NCBI RefSeq assembly: GCF_000090795.2
Contig: NW_003546246.1
Span: forward strand, 395,691 to 451,170
Origin: Amphimedon queenslandica
Taxonomy: Eukaryota > Porifera > Demospongiae > Haplosclerida > Niphatidae
Direction of reading: 5' to 3'
Length of the DNA: 55,480 bases
Position numbers and translations under genes: made by a program. Positions 10,218 to 35,400 of the stretch are shown here, piece by piece. Position 1 is the first letter of the stretch, and every line of letters begins with the position of its first letter. The notes below the pieces were generated by a model. That model made no database searches, had not been told where the DNA came from, and saw only the letters and a list, made by a program, of their open reading frames with translations.

Positions 10218-13200
10218 GAAAGTATTCCTCCTCAAGCCTTTGTTACGCAATCTTTGACATCGGCTGAAGCCAATCAAAGACTTGTCTCTGATCTTGAAGA
10301 CTTTTTATGTAGTCCACAATGGATTTCATTTCGACATATTATCTGTACAAGGTTTGCTGAAGTAATGAACTGTTTCTATCTTTTTTTCGCCATCTTCATC
10401 TTCTTAGCATCACTGTTTGATGATGAAATTACCACATTTGTTGGTGCATTGCACATAGTTGAAATGCTCATTATATTTATAGTCTTACTTTTTCGTATAA
10501 CAATACTAGTTGTTGACATTCGGGTACATACCTTCTGGTATAAGGAAAGATGTATGTCTACAGTTGTTGGTTTCATTAAAAAGGGTGGCTGCACTTGGAC
10601 TCATGAGTCTTATCCGTCACAGCCAATGTCCACTTTAAGAAGTCAGGTAACAGTTCCAGGTCTTCGTGACAATCACATTGTAAATATTCCTTTAACACTC
10701 TTAGTTTGTGGGGATATTATTCAACTTGATTTCAGCCATCCATCTCCTGCTAATGTAAAGATTATCAAACCACAGTTTCATCATTCTGATATATTGTTGC
10801 CTGAGGAACTGAATGCAGGACAACTGCCTCACATTCGGTATAAGAAGGAGAGTGATAGTATAAGTTTTAAAGAAAGTGTGAAAGCCTGGTATAAAGTAAC
10901 CCAGACACCTTTCTTAAGACGCTTAGCACAGGTTAATTTATTTTCTCATCCCTTGTCTCATCTTTCTCGTCAAAAAGTCACAGTTGAATGGTTCATAAAT
11001 GTATTTTTGGTCCCTTTTACTTTTTTTCTGACTTTATCATTCAATATAATTCGGTCGCTGTTTTTTCCTGAGTATTTTCACTGGTCTGATATGTATCTAG
11101 TTTGGCCAACTTTAACCATTCTTCCTTTAATATCTCTTTGTTTGCCACTTCTGTGGACACTTTCCAATGTTTATGGACTATTGCAGTTAGAATGGTGTTT
11201 TGAGGGATATTACAAGGCTGGTGTTTGTAGCTTTTCTGTGTTGCTCAGTGTTTTGAAAGCCATTTTGATGCCTTATAGTCATTTAAAGTACAGCACATTG
11301 CATTCATTTGGTATTGTGTCAGCTGTGTGTGCTGTTGATAAGGAGTTTATTCTAACCAGCGGTTTTCCTACCCCTGAAAAAGTTTTCTTCTTTAGAAGTA
11401 CACCAGCCAATGAAAAAGATGGAAAGAGTGCGTTAGATGACCGTAATGATCTTAACAGTACACGAATTGAAGTTATCCCAGAAATTTTAGATTTAACTCC
11501 AACTTCTGCTAAAGAATCAGGACTAACATTTGATGATCCTAACTGGCAAGAATACATTGCTTCTTTAAAGCCTATCGGTTTAAATGTTGCTATTACTTCA
11601 CATGCTTTTGGGAATTTGTCAGTTGTTTCTCCTCCTGTGTCATTCGGTTTTCAAACATTTTTTGATAAAACTCAATGTTGCTGTAGTTTAGCCCATGAAA
11701 TAGGGGTTTCCCGATATGCAAAGAATAACTTAAACTTTAAAAGTAGCATTATTGTGCTTGCACATGATAACTCTGAAAATTTTATGCCAACTATTTCTGA
11801 TAACAGTTTGGTGAAAGCAAAGAGTCGATCTTTTTTTCAAAAAGTTCAGAGTGATATTCAGTCTCATATGCTGGCCATATTGTGTTCAGACCAGTTCCAT
11901 AATAGCATTCTTATGAGTAGTGGAAGTGCAGATTTTATTTCTAAATATTGCTGTGACTACTGGGATGGTCAAGACTTACAGCCTTTGTCAAATAATGAGG
12001 TAGCAGCAATTCATGATTTTTTTACTAGAAGGAGTTTATCATCATACTGTATAGCTCTATCATATAATCCTCTTTATAATAATTCCATCCCATTTAAAGG
12101 AAATATAGGAATTTCTGTTCCTCATCATGTGATTGACAGGCCAATCCACCATTATTCATCATCAGAGAGTGAACTAATTATGGATAATGCAACGCATGTC
12201 CTTAACTCTTTGTGTAATCAGGTTTTTGTTGGCATGGTTTCACTTCAGTATTATCCTAAGTCAGATATTGTCAGTCTTGTTCAGGATCTTCGTAACAGTG
12301 GTATACGTTTTATACATTTCACTGCAGAGAATGAGGTAAAGGGAAAAATCTTTGCTGAGAAGTTGGGTTTAGAAGCGGGTTGGAATTGCCATATTTCTCT
12401 TAGTCCATTTTGTGATGAAGAGTATGAGTTTGACAATGAATCGCTTAGTAGTAATGCATCTAGCTTCACCTCTGTTTTTAATTTAACACAAGCATATATC
12501 AAAGCAAAATTACCTAAAGGTGTTGAAAATGTTAGGTCTCATTTAAAAAATGTCGATAATGTTCCTTTGCTGGTACCTTTGTTTACTGATTGTTCTCCAG
12601 ATGCTGTTGAAGAAATGTTTAAGATCATGCAAGAGAATGGGGAAGTAGTACTATGCATTGGAAATGCGGCAGTTGTTGACAATTTGTCATTGTTCAAACA
12701 TGCTGATATTGGTCTCAGCATTCTACCAGCTGGCTCAGACTTAAAAGAATTTGATTGCTCTATGCATCCAAATGCTAATGATGACAGTGATGCTTCATCA
12801 CCCATGCGAATTGCTGCTAGTTTAAATTCAATGACTTGTGAGCTTCAGATACAGAGAAATGCAGATGTTAGTTTGCATGCTACAATTATTAAAGCACGGC
12901 ACTGGCTTGGATCCATTCAGAAGTGTCTTCTGTTTGCCTGTGGTGCTTCCATTGCTTCATCCTGTTTTCTTGTATTGTCAGTTTTACTTTTTCTACCCTT
13001 ACCACTTTCCAGTAGCCACATGTTTTGGTTTTTATTGTTTAATGTTCCTGTGGTGTCACTTTCACTTCTATTTAATAAAATGGATAATGAAATGGAGATG
13101 TTAATGCCTGATCGCACTGTTCCAGCCGGAATCAAAGACATTCAACAATTTGTTGTTTATTTTGTTATAACTTACTTTCCAGCTGCTGTTGTCTCACTAT

Positions 13201-13721
13201 TACTTTTTAATCTGAGTTTGGATGGATTATGCCATGCTCAGAGTGGGTTCACGTGTAACTTCATTCTTGGAAATACAAATAGCAGTCAAGGTTTTCAATT
13301 AGGTTGGAGAGGTTTAAACTATCAAGGTTATACCTTAGCTCAAGATTGCACAATCTTTTTCTTCACTCTGTATGTCATGACATCTAGCTTAATGTTTATA
13401 CACCATAGCAAGCCCATATGGAAACTATATAAGTACATTAATTGGCCTTACATAGTGTCACTTGTTGTGGTGTTAGCCTTTGAATTGTGCTATTTGGTTG
13501 TTTCACAGGTGATTACCAGATATGGAGTTGATAATAATGGCATAGTGTGGTCTGTAAGTGCAGTTCCTTCATATTTTTGGGTTATTGGAATTATTTGGCT
13601 TTTGTTGCAACTTGTACTACAGGAATCAGTGAAGTATCGTATCAGAAAGAAGTTCATTCATTCACAAAGAAAACTTCGTCTTTCATTTCAGACAAAGCTT
13701 GGTATGAATTCACCTTTTTAA
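10218..13721 (+). CDS. TMEM94: TMEM94 orthologue, divergent P-type ATPase-like ER membrane protein
   Basis: A single 3.5-kb exon encodes about 1167 residues to TAA 13719-13721. The acceptor is TTTATTTTTGCAG at 10205-10217. Features: two N-terminal membrane segments (about residues 50-100), an A-domain-like region with GDIIQLD, a second hydrophobic pair (about 260-320), and a degenerate phosphorylation-site region AVDKEFIL near residue 376, where canonical P-type ATPases have DKTGT. Then come DDPNWQEYIASLKPIGLNV, GMVSLQYYPKSDIV, FAEKLGLEAGWNCHISL, NVPLLVPLFTDCSP, a degenerate hinge CIGNAAVVDN near 815, and a six-helix C-terminal membrane block. It ends in FQTKLGMNSPF, the conserved TMEM94 tail. 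Human TMEM94 has been reported as an ER magnesium transporter; transport here is inferred from orthology. Length and colinearity suggest an intact gene. Confidence 0.95.
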   Translation, partial: ESIPPQAFVTQSLTSAEANQRLVSDLEDFLCSPQWISFRHIICTRFAEVMNCFYLFFAIFIFLASLFDDEITTFVGALHIVEMLIIFIVLLFRITILVVDIRVHTFWYKERCMSTVVGFIKKGGCTWTHESYPSQPMSTLRSQVTVPGLRDNHIVNIPLTLLVCGDIIQLDFSHPSPANVKIIKPQFHHSDILLPEELNAGQLPHIRYKKESDSISFKESVKAWYKVTQTPFLRRLAQVNLFSHPLSHLSRQKVTVEWFINVFLVPFTFFLTLSFNIIRSLFFPEYFHWSDMYLVWPTLTILPLISLCLPLLWTLSNVYGLLQLEWCFEGYYKAGVCSFSVLLSVLKAILMPYSHLKYSTLHSFGIVSAVCAVDKEFILTSGFPTPEKVFFFRSTPANEKDGKSALDDRNDLNSTRIEVIPEILDLTPTSAKESGLTFDDPNWQEYIASLKPIGLNVAITSHAFGNLSVVSPPVSFGFQTFFDKTQCCCSLAHEIGVSRYAKNNLNFKSSIIVLAHDNSENFMPTISDNSLVKAKSRSFFQKVQSDIQSHMLAILCSDQFHNSILMSSGSADFISKYCCDYWDGQDLQPLSNNEVAAIHDFFTRRSLSSYCIALSYNPLYNNSIPFKGNIGISVPHHVIDRPIHHYSSSESELIMDNATHVLNSLCNQVFVGMVSLQYYPKSDIVSLVQDLRNSGIRFIHFTAENEVKGKIFAEKLGLEAGWNCHISLSPFCDEEYEFDNESLSSNASSFTSVFNLTQAYIKAKLPKGVENVRSHLKNVDNVPLLVPLFTDCSPDAVEEMFKIMQENGEVVLCIGNAAVVDNLSLFKHADIGLSILPAGSDLKEFDCSMHPNANDDSDASSPMRIAASLNSMTCELQIQRNADVSLHATIIKARHWLGSIQKCLLFACGASIASSCFLVLSVLLFLPLPLSSSHMFWFLLFNVPVVSLSLLFNKMDNEMEMLMPDRTVPAGIKDIQQFVVYFVITYFPAAVVSLLLFNLSLDGLCHAQSGFTCNFILGNTNSSQGFQLGWRGLNYQGYTLAQDCTIFFFTLYVMTSSLMFIHHSKPIWKLYKYINWPYIVSLVVVLAFELCYLVVSQVITRYGVDNNGIVWSVSAVPSYFWVIGIIWLLLQLVLQESVKYRIRKKFIHSQRKLRLSFQTKLGMNSPF

Positions 13722-14429
13722 GGTTCTGTGTCTCTAAACAATGTGACTCACTCAGTTATCAAAACTACTTGGTTCTGTTTTGTTTTTGTATGTTATTTAT
13801 TCTGTTAGGCAGTAACTTCAAGCTAAACATTGATAATAATTGAATGTTGTGATTTTTAAATAATTTTTAATTTTATTACTTTTTATGTAACTGTATGTAT
13901 TTGGTGGAAAGTATGAAATAATATTAACTTAGAGAAGAGAACAGTTTAAATTTAGTGGTTGTGACACAAATTAAATTGATATTAAAGTTTAGCATGAGAC
14001 ACTTATTATTGTGTGTATTAATTGGTTATGCTTGTTTGGTTATCATGTTATCTACAAAATATTACTACTGTGCAGCAACTGTCTATGAGTGAATATTATG
14101 AATGCATGCAGGGTTTCTGGTTTAGTGATAATCTTTGTTTTTAAGTTCTTTTATCTTTCAGTCATATAGATTGTACCCAGCAAGGTCCTTGAGTAGATAA
14201 AGGCCTAATGTACTATGCATGACACTGAAGTTATTTTGTCTACAGTATTTTTTATTATTTATAATTTAATTTAGTTAAGATAATTGTGAAAGTTGCATTG
14301 CATGCAAAGTAACTATAATTATTGATAAAATTAATAATAAATGTGATTGGAAACCGCTTGGTTCATTGTGTTTGTTAATAAGAGTTGGACTAGCCATTTA
14401 AAGTTTTAATTTTTAATACTGATAAATGA
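13722..14429 (+). other. TMEM94 3' UTR and spacer
   Basis: AT-rich, non-coding. AATAAA at about 14336-14341 is a candidate poly(A) signal. A short plus-strand open frame crossing the stop codon is an alternate frame of the last TMEM94 residues. Confidence 0.55.
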
Positions 14430-14761
14430 TTAATAATAATTATTATTATTATTTATTATTATTATTAATGAACTTCACAATACACATAGACAAGACAACA
14501 GGATAAGACACAAAAGACTAGATAGTACTGTAGGAGAAACTGTGATGAAGCAGAGTCCCAAAAATAAAACAAAACAAAACAGGAAGAAATTAAGGAGCTA
14601 CAAAATTAAGGTTAAAAAATTAAAAATAAAATTACAGGAATGACTCAATATACCTACTGCATGGACATAGAAAGTGAAATGTGCAAAAATGTGATGGTCT
14701 GCCACATCAAATCAACTAATCGTCTCTTAGCGGAGGACAAGGAGCAACTGAGTATATCAGC

Positions 14762-15328
14762 TTAGTCTATTAGCTTGTTCCATAGTCGTGGTAGTCGGTT
14801 GAAATAAAAGTGGCGAGACAAATTATGCTTTGTGTAACTATGAGATAATTTACGACCATTGGATCTTGTACAAGAGGAGGAGAATGATACATGTTGTAGG
14901 ATACAAAAAGAAGGATTACGAGACTGAAATGATTTCATGAAGAAGACAACATCATTGATCTCATAGATCATCATCAGGGTAAGAACCTCAAGAGTAACCA
15001 ATCTAGATCTGTAATCCGAATCATAATCATTTAGAATCCATTTGGTGGCTTGCCATTGAACAGTCTTGATTTACGCTATATCCTTAATAAGGTGGGGGTG
15101 CCAGATTTGTGAGCAGTAAGTCATTTGTGATCTGATGAGAATTATGTATAGTTGTTTCCTTATTGATGTAGATGACAGAGTACCAACAGTTCTACGTATG
15201 AGGCCCAGAGTTTTCAATGATTTTGAGACAATAAAACTGTAGTGGGATGACCATGATAAGTCATTATAGAAAAGATTACTCCAAGATATTTTTGACTACT
15301 ACACTGGTGAATAGGTTGGTCATTGAGG
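14762..15328 (-). pseudogene. LINE reverse transcriptase C-terminal fragment
   Basis: Minus-strand frame with FLSWSSH-like, SKSLKTLGLIRRTVGTLSS, MTYCSQIWHPHLI and VQWQATKWILNDYDSDYRS, then FQSRNPSFCILQHVSFSSS and FNRLPRLWNKLID before a stop. The layout matches the thumb and C-terminal end of a non-LTR reverse transcriptase. A TAA near 15079 interrupts it. Upstream continuation is lost in the N run. Confidence 0.8.
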
Positions 15329-15329
15329 A

Positions 15330-16309
15330 NNNNNNNNNNNNNNNNNNNNNNNNNNNNNNNNNNNNNNNNNNNNNNNNNNNNNNNNNNNNNNNNNNNNNNN
15401 NNNNNNNNNNNNNNNNNNNNNNNNNNNNNNNNNNNNNNNNNNNNNNNNNNNNNNNNNNNNNNNNNNNNNNNNNNNNNNNNNNNNNNNNNNNNNNNNNNNN
15501 NNNNNNNNNNNNNNNNNNNNNNNNNNNNNNNNNNNNNNNNNNNNNNNNNNNNNNNNNNNNNNNNNNNNNNNNNNNNNNNNNNNNNNNNNNNNNNNNNNNN
15601 NNNNNNNNNNNNNNNNNNNNNNNNNNNNNNNNNNNNNNNNNNNNNNNNNNNNNNNNNNNNNNNNNNNNNNNNNNNNNNNNNNNNNNNNNNNNNNNNNNNN
15701 NNNNNNNNNNNNNNNNNNNNNNNNNNNNNNNNNNNNNNNNNNNNNNNNNNNNNNNNNNNNNNNNNNNNNNNNNNNNNNNNNNNNNNNNNNNNNNNNNNNN
15801 NNNNNNNNNNNNNNNNNNNNNNNNNNNNNNNNNNNNNNNNNNNNNNNNNNNNNNNNNNNNNNNNNNNNNNNNNNNNNNNNNNNNNNNNNNNNNNNNNNNN
15901 NNNNNNNNNNNNNNNNNNNNNNNNNNNNNNNNNNNNNNNNNNNNNNNNNNNNNNNNNNNNNNNNNNNNNNNNNNNNNNNNNNNNNNNNNNNNNNNNNNNN
16001 NNNNNNNNNNNNNNNNNNNNNNNNNNNNNNNNNNNNNNNNNNNNNNNNNNNNNNNNNNNNNNNNNNNNNNNNNNNNNNNNNNNNNNNNNNNNNNNNNNNN
16101 NNNNNNNNNNNNNNNNNNNNNNNNNNNNNNNNNNNNNNNNNNNNNNNNNNNNNNNNNNNNNNNNNNNNNNNNNNNNNNNNNNNNNNNNNNNNNNNNNNNN
16201 NNNNNNNNNNNNNNNNNNNNNNNNNNNNNNNNNNNNNNNNNNNNNNNNNNNNNNNNNNNNNNNNNNNNNNNNNNNNNNNNNNNNNNNNNNNNNNNNNNNN
16301 NNNNNNNNN
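15330..16309. other. Assembly gap (980 N)
   Basis: A run of N splits the LINE and ends inside a 41-bp tandem array. Open frames spanning it are artefacts. Confidence 1.
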
Positions 16310-16545
16310 AACTAGAACTAGAACTAAAATAACTGTAATTTTAGTCAAAAAACTAGAACTAGAACTAAAATAACTGTAATTTTAGTCAAAAAACTAGAAC
16401 TAGAACTAAAATAACTTTAATTTTAGTCAAAAAAACTAGAATTAGAACTAAAATAACTGCCTTTTCGATCAAAAACTAGAACTAGAACTAAAATAACTGT
16501 AATTTTAGTCAAAAAACTAGAACTAGAACTAAAATAAATTTCTGT
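16310..16545. repeat. 41-bp tandem array bordering the gap
   Basis: Units of AACTAGAACTAGAACTAAAA plus TAACTGTAATTTTAGTCAAA start at 16310, 16351 and 16392 and continue with slight variation to about 16545, close to six copies. The array sits within the LINE body, so it expanded after insertion or is part of another insert hidden by the gap. The left end is lost in the N run, so the true copy number is unknown. Confidence 0.95.
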
Positions 16546-16604
16546 ACTAGAACAACACTACTGTGAGTTAGAAAATGAGGATACAAGAAATTCCATCACT
16601 TTCA

Positions 16605-17422
16605 CTACATTAGCTTCTCCAAGACCTTGGAAGTTGAACAAAGTAGAGAGATGGGTTTATAGTTACGGACTGAGGATTTGTCTCCAGACTTGTGGATAAA
16701 AGTTATTTTGTGAACTTTCCATTCATCTGGGAGGGTGGCATACTTTAGAGATAAATGAAATAGTTGTTGAAGAGGGACACAGAGAGGAGCAGCACAGGCC
16801 TTGAGTAGTTTAGGACCTATTCCATCTACATGTATACCAATTGCTTTTGAGCAGGGTTGGAGCATCAATGGTGAATATTGCATTTGAAGATACTGGGGAG
16901 TAAACTGAGTGAAAATACTCATTAAAAAGGGGAGCTTTGTCAGGGTCAGATGATGCTGTTTTAGATTGTAGAGATAACTTAGGTGGTAGCTGACCCTGTT
17001 TGATGATAGATTTGACATAAGAAAAAAAAACTGGTCTTGTCGTCATGTAATTGGGCAATGAATGAAGATTTAGCCTGGGCAATGTCATAGTTTAAGTTAT
17101 CACTAGAAATTGAGACTTTAGCCTCCATGAGAGGTGAAGGATGTGACCTGAATATTCGTTGTAAAGTCCTGTGACAATTGATTTTGTGCCTTATACTCTG
17201 ATCAAACCATTTAGGTGAGTTACCAAAACAACGAGTAGTAGTAGAAACCGGCACAAACTTATCAACAGCAACATTAATGGCAGATTTAATAAGATCCCAA
17301 GCTGCTGAGACATCGGAGGAATTAAGACAGGCAGAGAAATCCCAGTCTAGAAGAAAATCACACATGCTCCCATAGTCAGCTTTTTGCAAAGTTGAGAAAT
17401 TGAGCAGGAGAATGAGAGGCAT
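16605..17422 (-). pseudogene. LINE linker and N-terminal reverse transcriptase fragment
   Basis: Three overlapping minus-strand frames (17422-16979, 17088-16810, 17018-16605) together cover the endonuclease-RT linker and RT motifs 0-2: ACAAPLCVPLQQLFHLSLK, LPDEWKVHKITFIHKSGDKS and YKPISLLCSTSKVLEKLM. At least two frameshifts separate them. The protein is not functional as it stands. Confidence 0.85.
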
Positions 17423-17660
17423 TGGGAATAGACAAAGGAGAGAGGATAGAGAAGGTTGATTAGAGACTAGAGGAAAGATGTTTTGATTAATACATCATTT
17501 GATACACAGCCCCAAGAATTTGTTATCACTAGATCCAGGAGATTACCTTGCTTGTGAGTGGGGCAGTCAATGACTTGGGCAAGGTCATGATTAAAAATTA
17601 TATCACATAGCTCTGGGGAGAGAGATGAGGAATGGACTCTTGGTAAAATTTAATAATAAT

Positions 17661-17836
17661 TTATTATCTGATTTATTCATGAGAATTAGGTTTATATCAC
17701 GTGACTAGTTAGTATCCTTATGAAGTTGAACACGTGTATCCGTGTGGCACTGGCGTAGCTGTGCCTGGATGCTTGCTGGTGTAATCGAAACTAAAAAACT
17801 AGCTAAAAGGCTTCAGATTTTATCTCTGGTTTTACT
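17661..17836 (+). promoter_or_regulatory. DDX43 promoter region with CACGTG boxes
   Basis: Between the LINE's truncated end and the DDX43 ATG lies only about 180 bp. It contains TCACGTGA (core CACGTG 17698-17703) and a second CACGTG at 17731-17736, the palindrome bound by bHLH factors of the USF/MITF/MYC type. Regulation is inferred from motif and position only. Confidence 0.45.
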
Positions 17837-32387
<14,551 letters not shown>

Positions 32388-32494
32388 GCATTCAGGAGTA
32401 AAAAAACATGAAAATTATAATTATTGTCATGATTTACAACATGTACATTGTACATCATTATAATCATGTTATACATTAAAGTTTTGATGAATTG
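32388..32494. other. Convergent 3' ends of DDX43 and the ammonia-lyase gene
   Basis: Only 107 bp separates the two stop codons. ATTAAA at 32475-32480 is a candidate DDX43 poly(A) signal and lies close to the other gene's coding end, so the transcripts probably overlap as antisense tails. Confidence 0.6.
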
Positions 32495-35400
32495 TTAACG
32501 ATGTCCCCATTTTATAAATTTTTTTCCATATTTGTTCATTGCTGCAGTTCTCAGCTTCTCAGCATGTTTACCACCTCGAGTCTCAACTACACATTCAATC
32601 TAAATGTCATAATAGTAAACACAGACAGTAAAATTAAACATTTACATGTACCTCAACATTAAATATGCTTCCTTTCAACCATGTTCTTTCGTGAACTATA
32701 TCTTTGACACTAGTAAGGAGACAAATTCTGACTGCTTGGTAGAATTGTATTTGCATAGCAAGAAAGACAATACAGAAGCTGCTTGCACATGTAATGAATC
32801 AGAATAACAATACTTTTCATGAAAGTTTATGAATAATTTTGATTCCATTCGCAATAGTGTTACAAGCAACTTACTGCCAAAATACATTGTATGTATACAT
32901 AATTATTTTCAGGAACTGCAAGTGTTCAGTGTTTACATCTTACAAGCATAAAGCACAACAATTTGGTTAATGTAAATGTACATGTAAATCTGTGGTTAAT
33001 GTAGGTAACAGTTTAATCCATTATTAGAGTGGTCTTGGTCTATTCTATTATTATCAATAGTTCAACTGATTTAAATCGAAGTAATTATAGTGTGTACATT
33101 TAATTTTAATGGTTACAATTGCATGTACATGTACAATAAGACAGAGTTTGTACCTGACCCCTTGTTCAAAAAGAAATTCAACGAGCCCTTTTAAACCACC
33201 AGGACGGTCATCAACCAAAATAGTTAATCGTACTAATCGACCATCAGCAGCCAAACCTCTGTCAATGCATCGACCAAGTACAGTTGTATCAATGTTGCCA
33301 CCAGATAACACTATTACAACACTAAAAATTTGAAATAAATCTAATGAATAAAAAACAGTTATTACAACACTAAAAATTTGAAATAAATCTAATGAATAAA
33401 AAACAGTATATTCTCATCATACTGAAAACTGGAATGTTAATACCTCAGTCAATTAAAAATAACATCATTGCAGAATGCTCAATACAATTGTCCTATACCA
33501 TAACCAAACATAATGTCTACATACATTCCACATGTATGTAGATAGTTAATCAATCAATCTATGACTAATCATTGTTTTAATATCATCTCACATAATAGTC
33601 TGGAAATTTTATATACCAATTGTATTACTAAGTATGTACATGTAATTGTGAAAGCCTCCAAAATCGAATTGTAGCACAATAAAAGTCTCTTATCATACAT
33701 CCTTGTTTGTTGTAACCACGCAGAAACAAGTACTGTACATGTAATCATGCACAGTACACACTACACAGTACTATTAAAAATGTGGCTGCAGCATATGCCT
33801 TTTTACTTTTTTCCTTGTAAATCAGAGAGTTGACCAGATAAACAAGCGGCTAGACCAGTAGCACCAGCTCCTTCAACAACAGCCTTTTCAATTTCTACTA
33901 GCCTTAAAATTGCTAATGCAATATCATCTTCACTGTAAAAAGTAATCAATGATTTATTGATATACAAAAATTAAGCTAACCTTACAACAACTGTTCGATC
34001 TACGTTTCCCTTTGCAGTAGCAAGTGCAGAAGGGCCAACTTTAGGCACAGCTAGACCATCAGCTAGGGTAGGTTTAGCAACAGTTTCTACAGGATATCCA
34101 GCTTTAAGCGATTCACTAAAAGAAGGACATTTTTCAGATTCAACTCCCTAGAAATGATGCAAACTGAAACATACATTGAAATTAAATCCAAAAACTAACA
34201 ATTACTTGCACTTGAGGCATAAGGTGCTTTATTACAACTGAAATACCAGCAATCAATCCTCCTCCACCCATAGGAACAACAACAGCATCAATTTTATGTG
34301 ACAAAGTCTCCATCTGTTCCAAAATTTCAAGAGCAATGGTCCCTTGGCCAGCAAGGATATGAGGATGATTATATCTGACAAAAACAATTATCACAACATG
34401 GTACATGTACATATGTATATTATAAAGCTGTTGCTAACATTCTACATGTACTGTACATGCTTGAGATCCAGCACTACCTTACATGTACATGTGCATTACA
34501 AGGCTTTCTATCCCCAATACATTGCATGTACACATAATACATGACATGTATCAGAAAAGTGGCCTAGCATTATATCATCACAATAACATTATTTTTAAGA
34601 TTGTTGTTATTCCATTGTATAGTGAACAAGCTCACCAGATGTGTAAAAGGCGTTTATTACAACTTGCAAGGCTGATACAGTTTCAAATTGTAGGTTTTCA
34701 CAAGGTTGTAGCAAGGTAGTGACTATAGTGATAGTCTAATCACAACCTAACAACAACAACCTAGTAACAAGGTTGTCACAACAATGCTGCAATTTTGGTG
34801 TATTTCTGTGAGCTGCTATTTACTCACCCATTAATATACTGAAGATTAGATTCTTTTCCTTTCAATGTGGCAAATTTTTTGGCCTAAAAATTATTGTAAT
34901 GAAACAAAATCGTGGTAATTTTACATGAAGAGTGCCATAACACACAGAGAAATTTGTACGTTTGTAAACGTTATAACACCCCCACTAGGGATACATCGCA
35001 TTTATATGACTCAGCCCGAGGGCCGCAGACCCGAGGGTGAGGTCATACAAATGCAATGTATTCTGCAGCCAGGGTTTTATCAACATATTTGTGTGATAAT
35101 GAGTGTGTGTATCAAAGGCGCGCGCCAATGCGCATGCTCAGGCTTCACTCCTCATGGTAGAAACAGAAAGGTCAAGGTCGAGAAGGTCAACAAAATGGAA
35201 GCAGAGAAGAAGAATGCCGAGGAGAGAGACCAGCTACAACCGATTCCAAAGCATCGGAAGGTGTCCTTATCACTATCAAAGGATGGGTTTCACTTTGCTA
35301 TTGAGGACAGTGACTTAAAAGAAGCTATGAAAGCCTATTCTACCAAAAATATGGCCGCTAATAACAAATGGGCTTTGGCTAATTATGAGCAGTGGTTTGA

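Larger units (their letters stand above)
14430..17660 (-). mobile_element. 5'-truncated LINE (CR1/L2/Jockey-like), interrupted
   Basis: Read on the minus strand: end of the endonuclease domain (17660-17470; ...NLLDLVITNSWG), linker (17422-16979; DVSAAWDLIKSAI, SPKWFDQSIRHKI), start of the reverse transcriptase (17018-16605; GPKLLKACAAPLCVPLQQLF, TLPDEWKVHKITFIHKSGD, YKPISLL). After a gap come the RT thumb and C-terminus (about 15320-14762; LSWSSH, TYCSQIWHP, NRLPRLWNKLID). The 3' tail is an (AAT)n tract at 14430-14472. Frameshifts and at least one stop (near 15079) break the frame. The catalytic YADD region falls in the assembly gap. It lies head-to-head with DDX43, its truncated end about 180 bp from that start codon. 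Confidence 0.88.

Noticed and set aside
12838..13104. 88-codon plus-strand frame, and several minus-strand frames inside 10376-13141
   Set aside because: Alternate-frame shadows of TMEM94.
15247..16348. Long open frames of 330-361 codons on both strands
   Set aside because: They consist almost entirely of N translated as X across the assembly gap.
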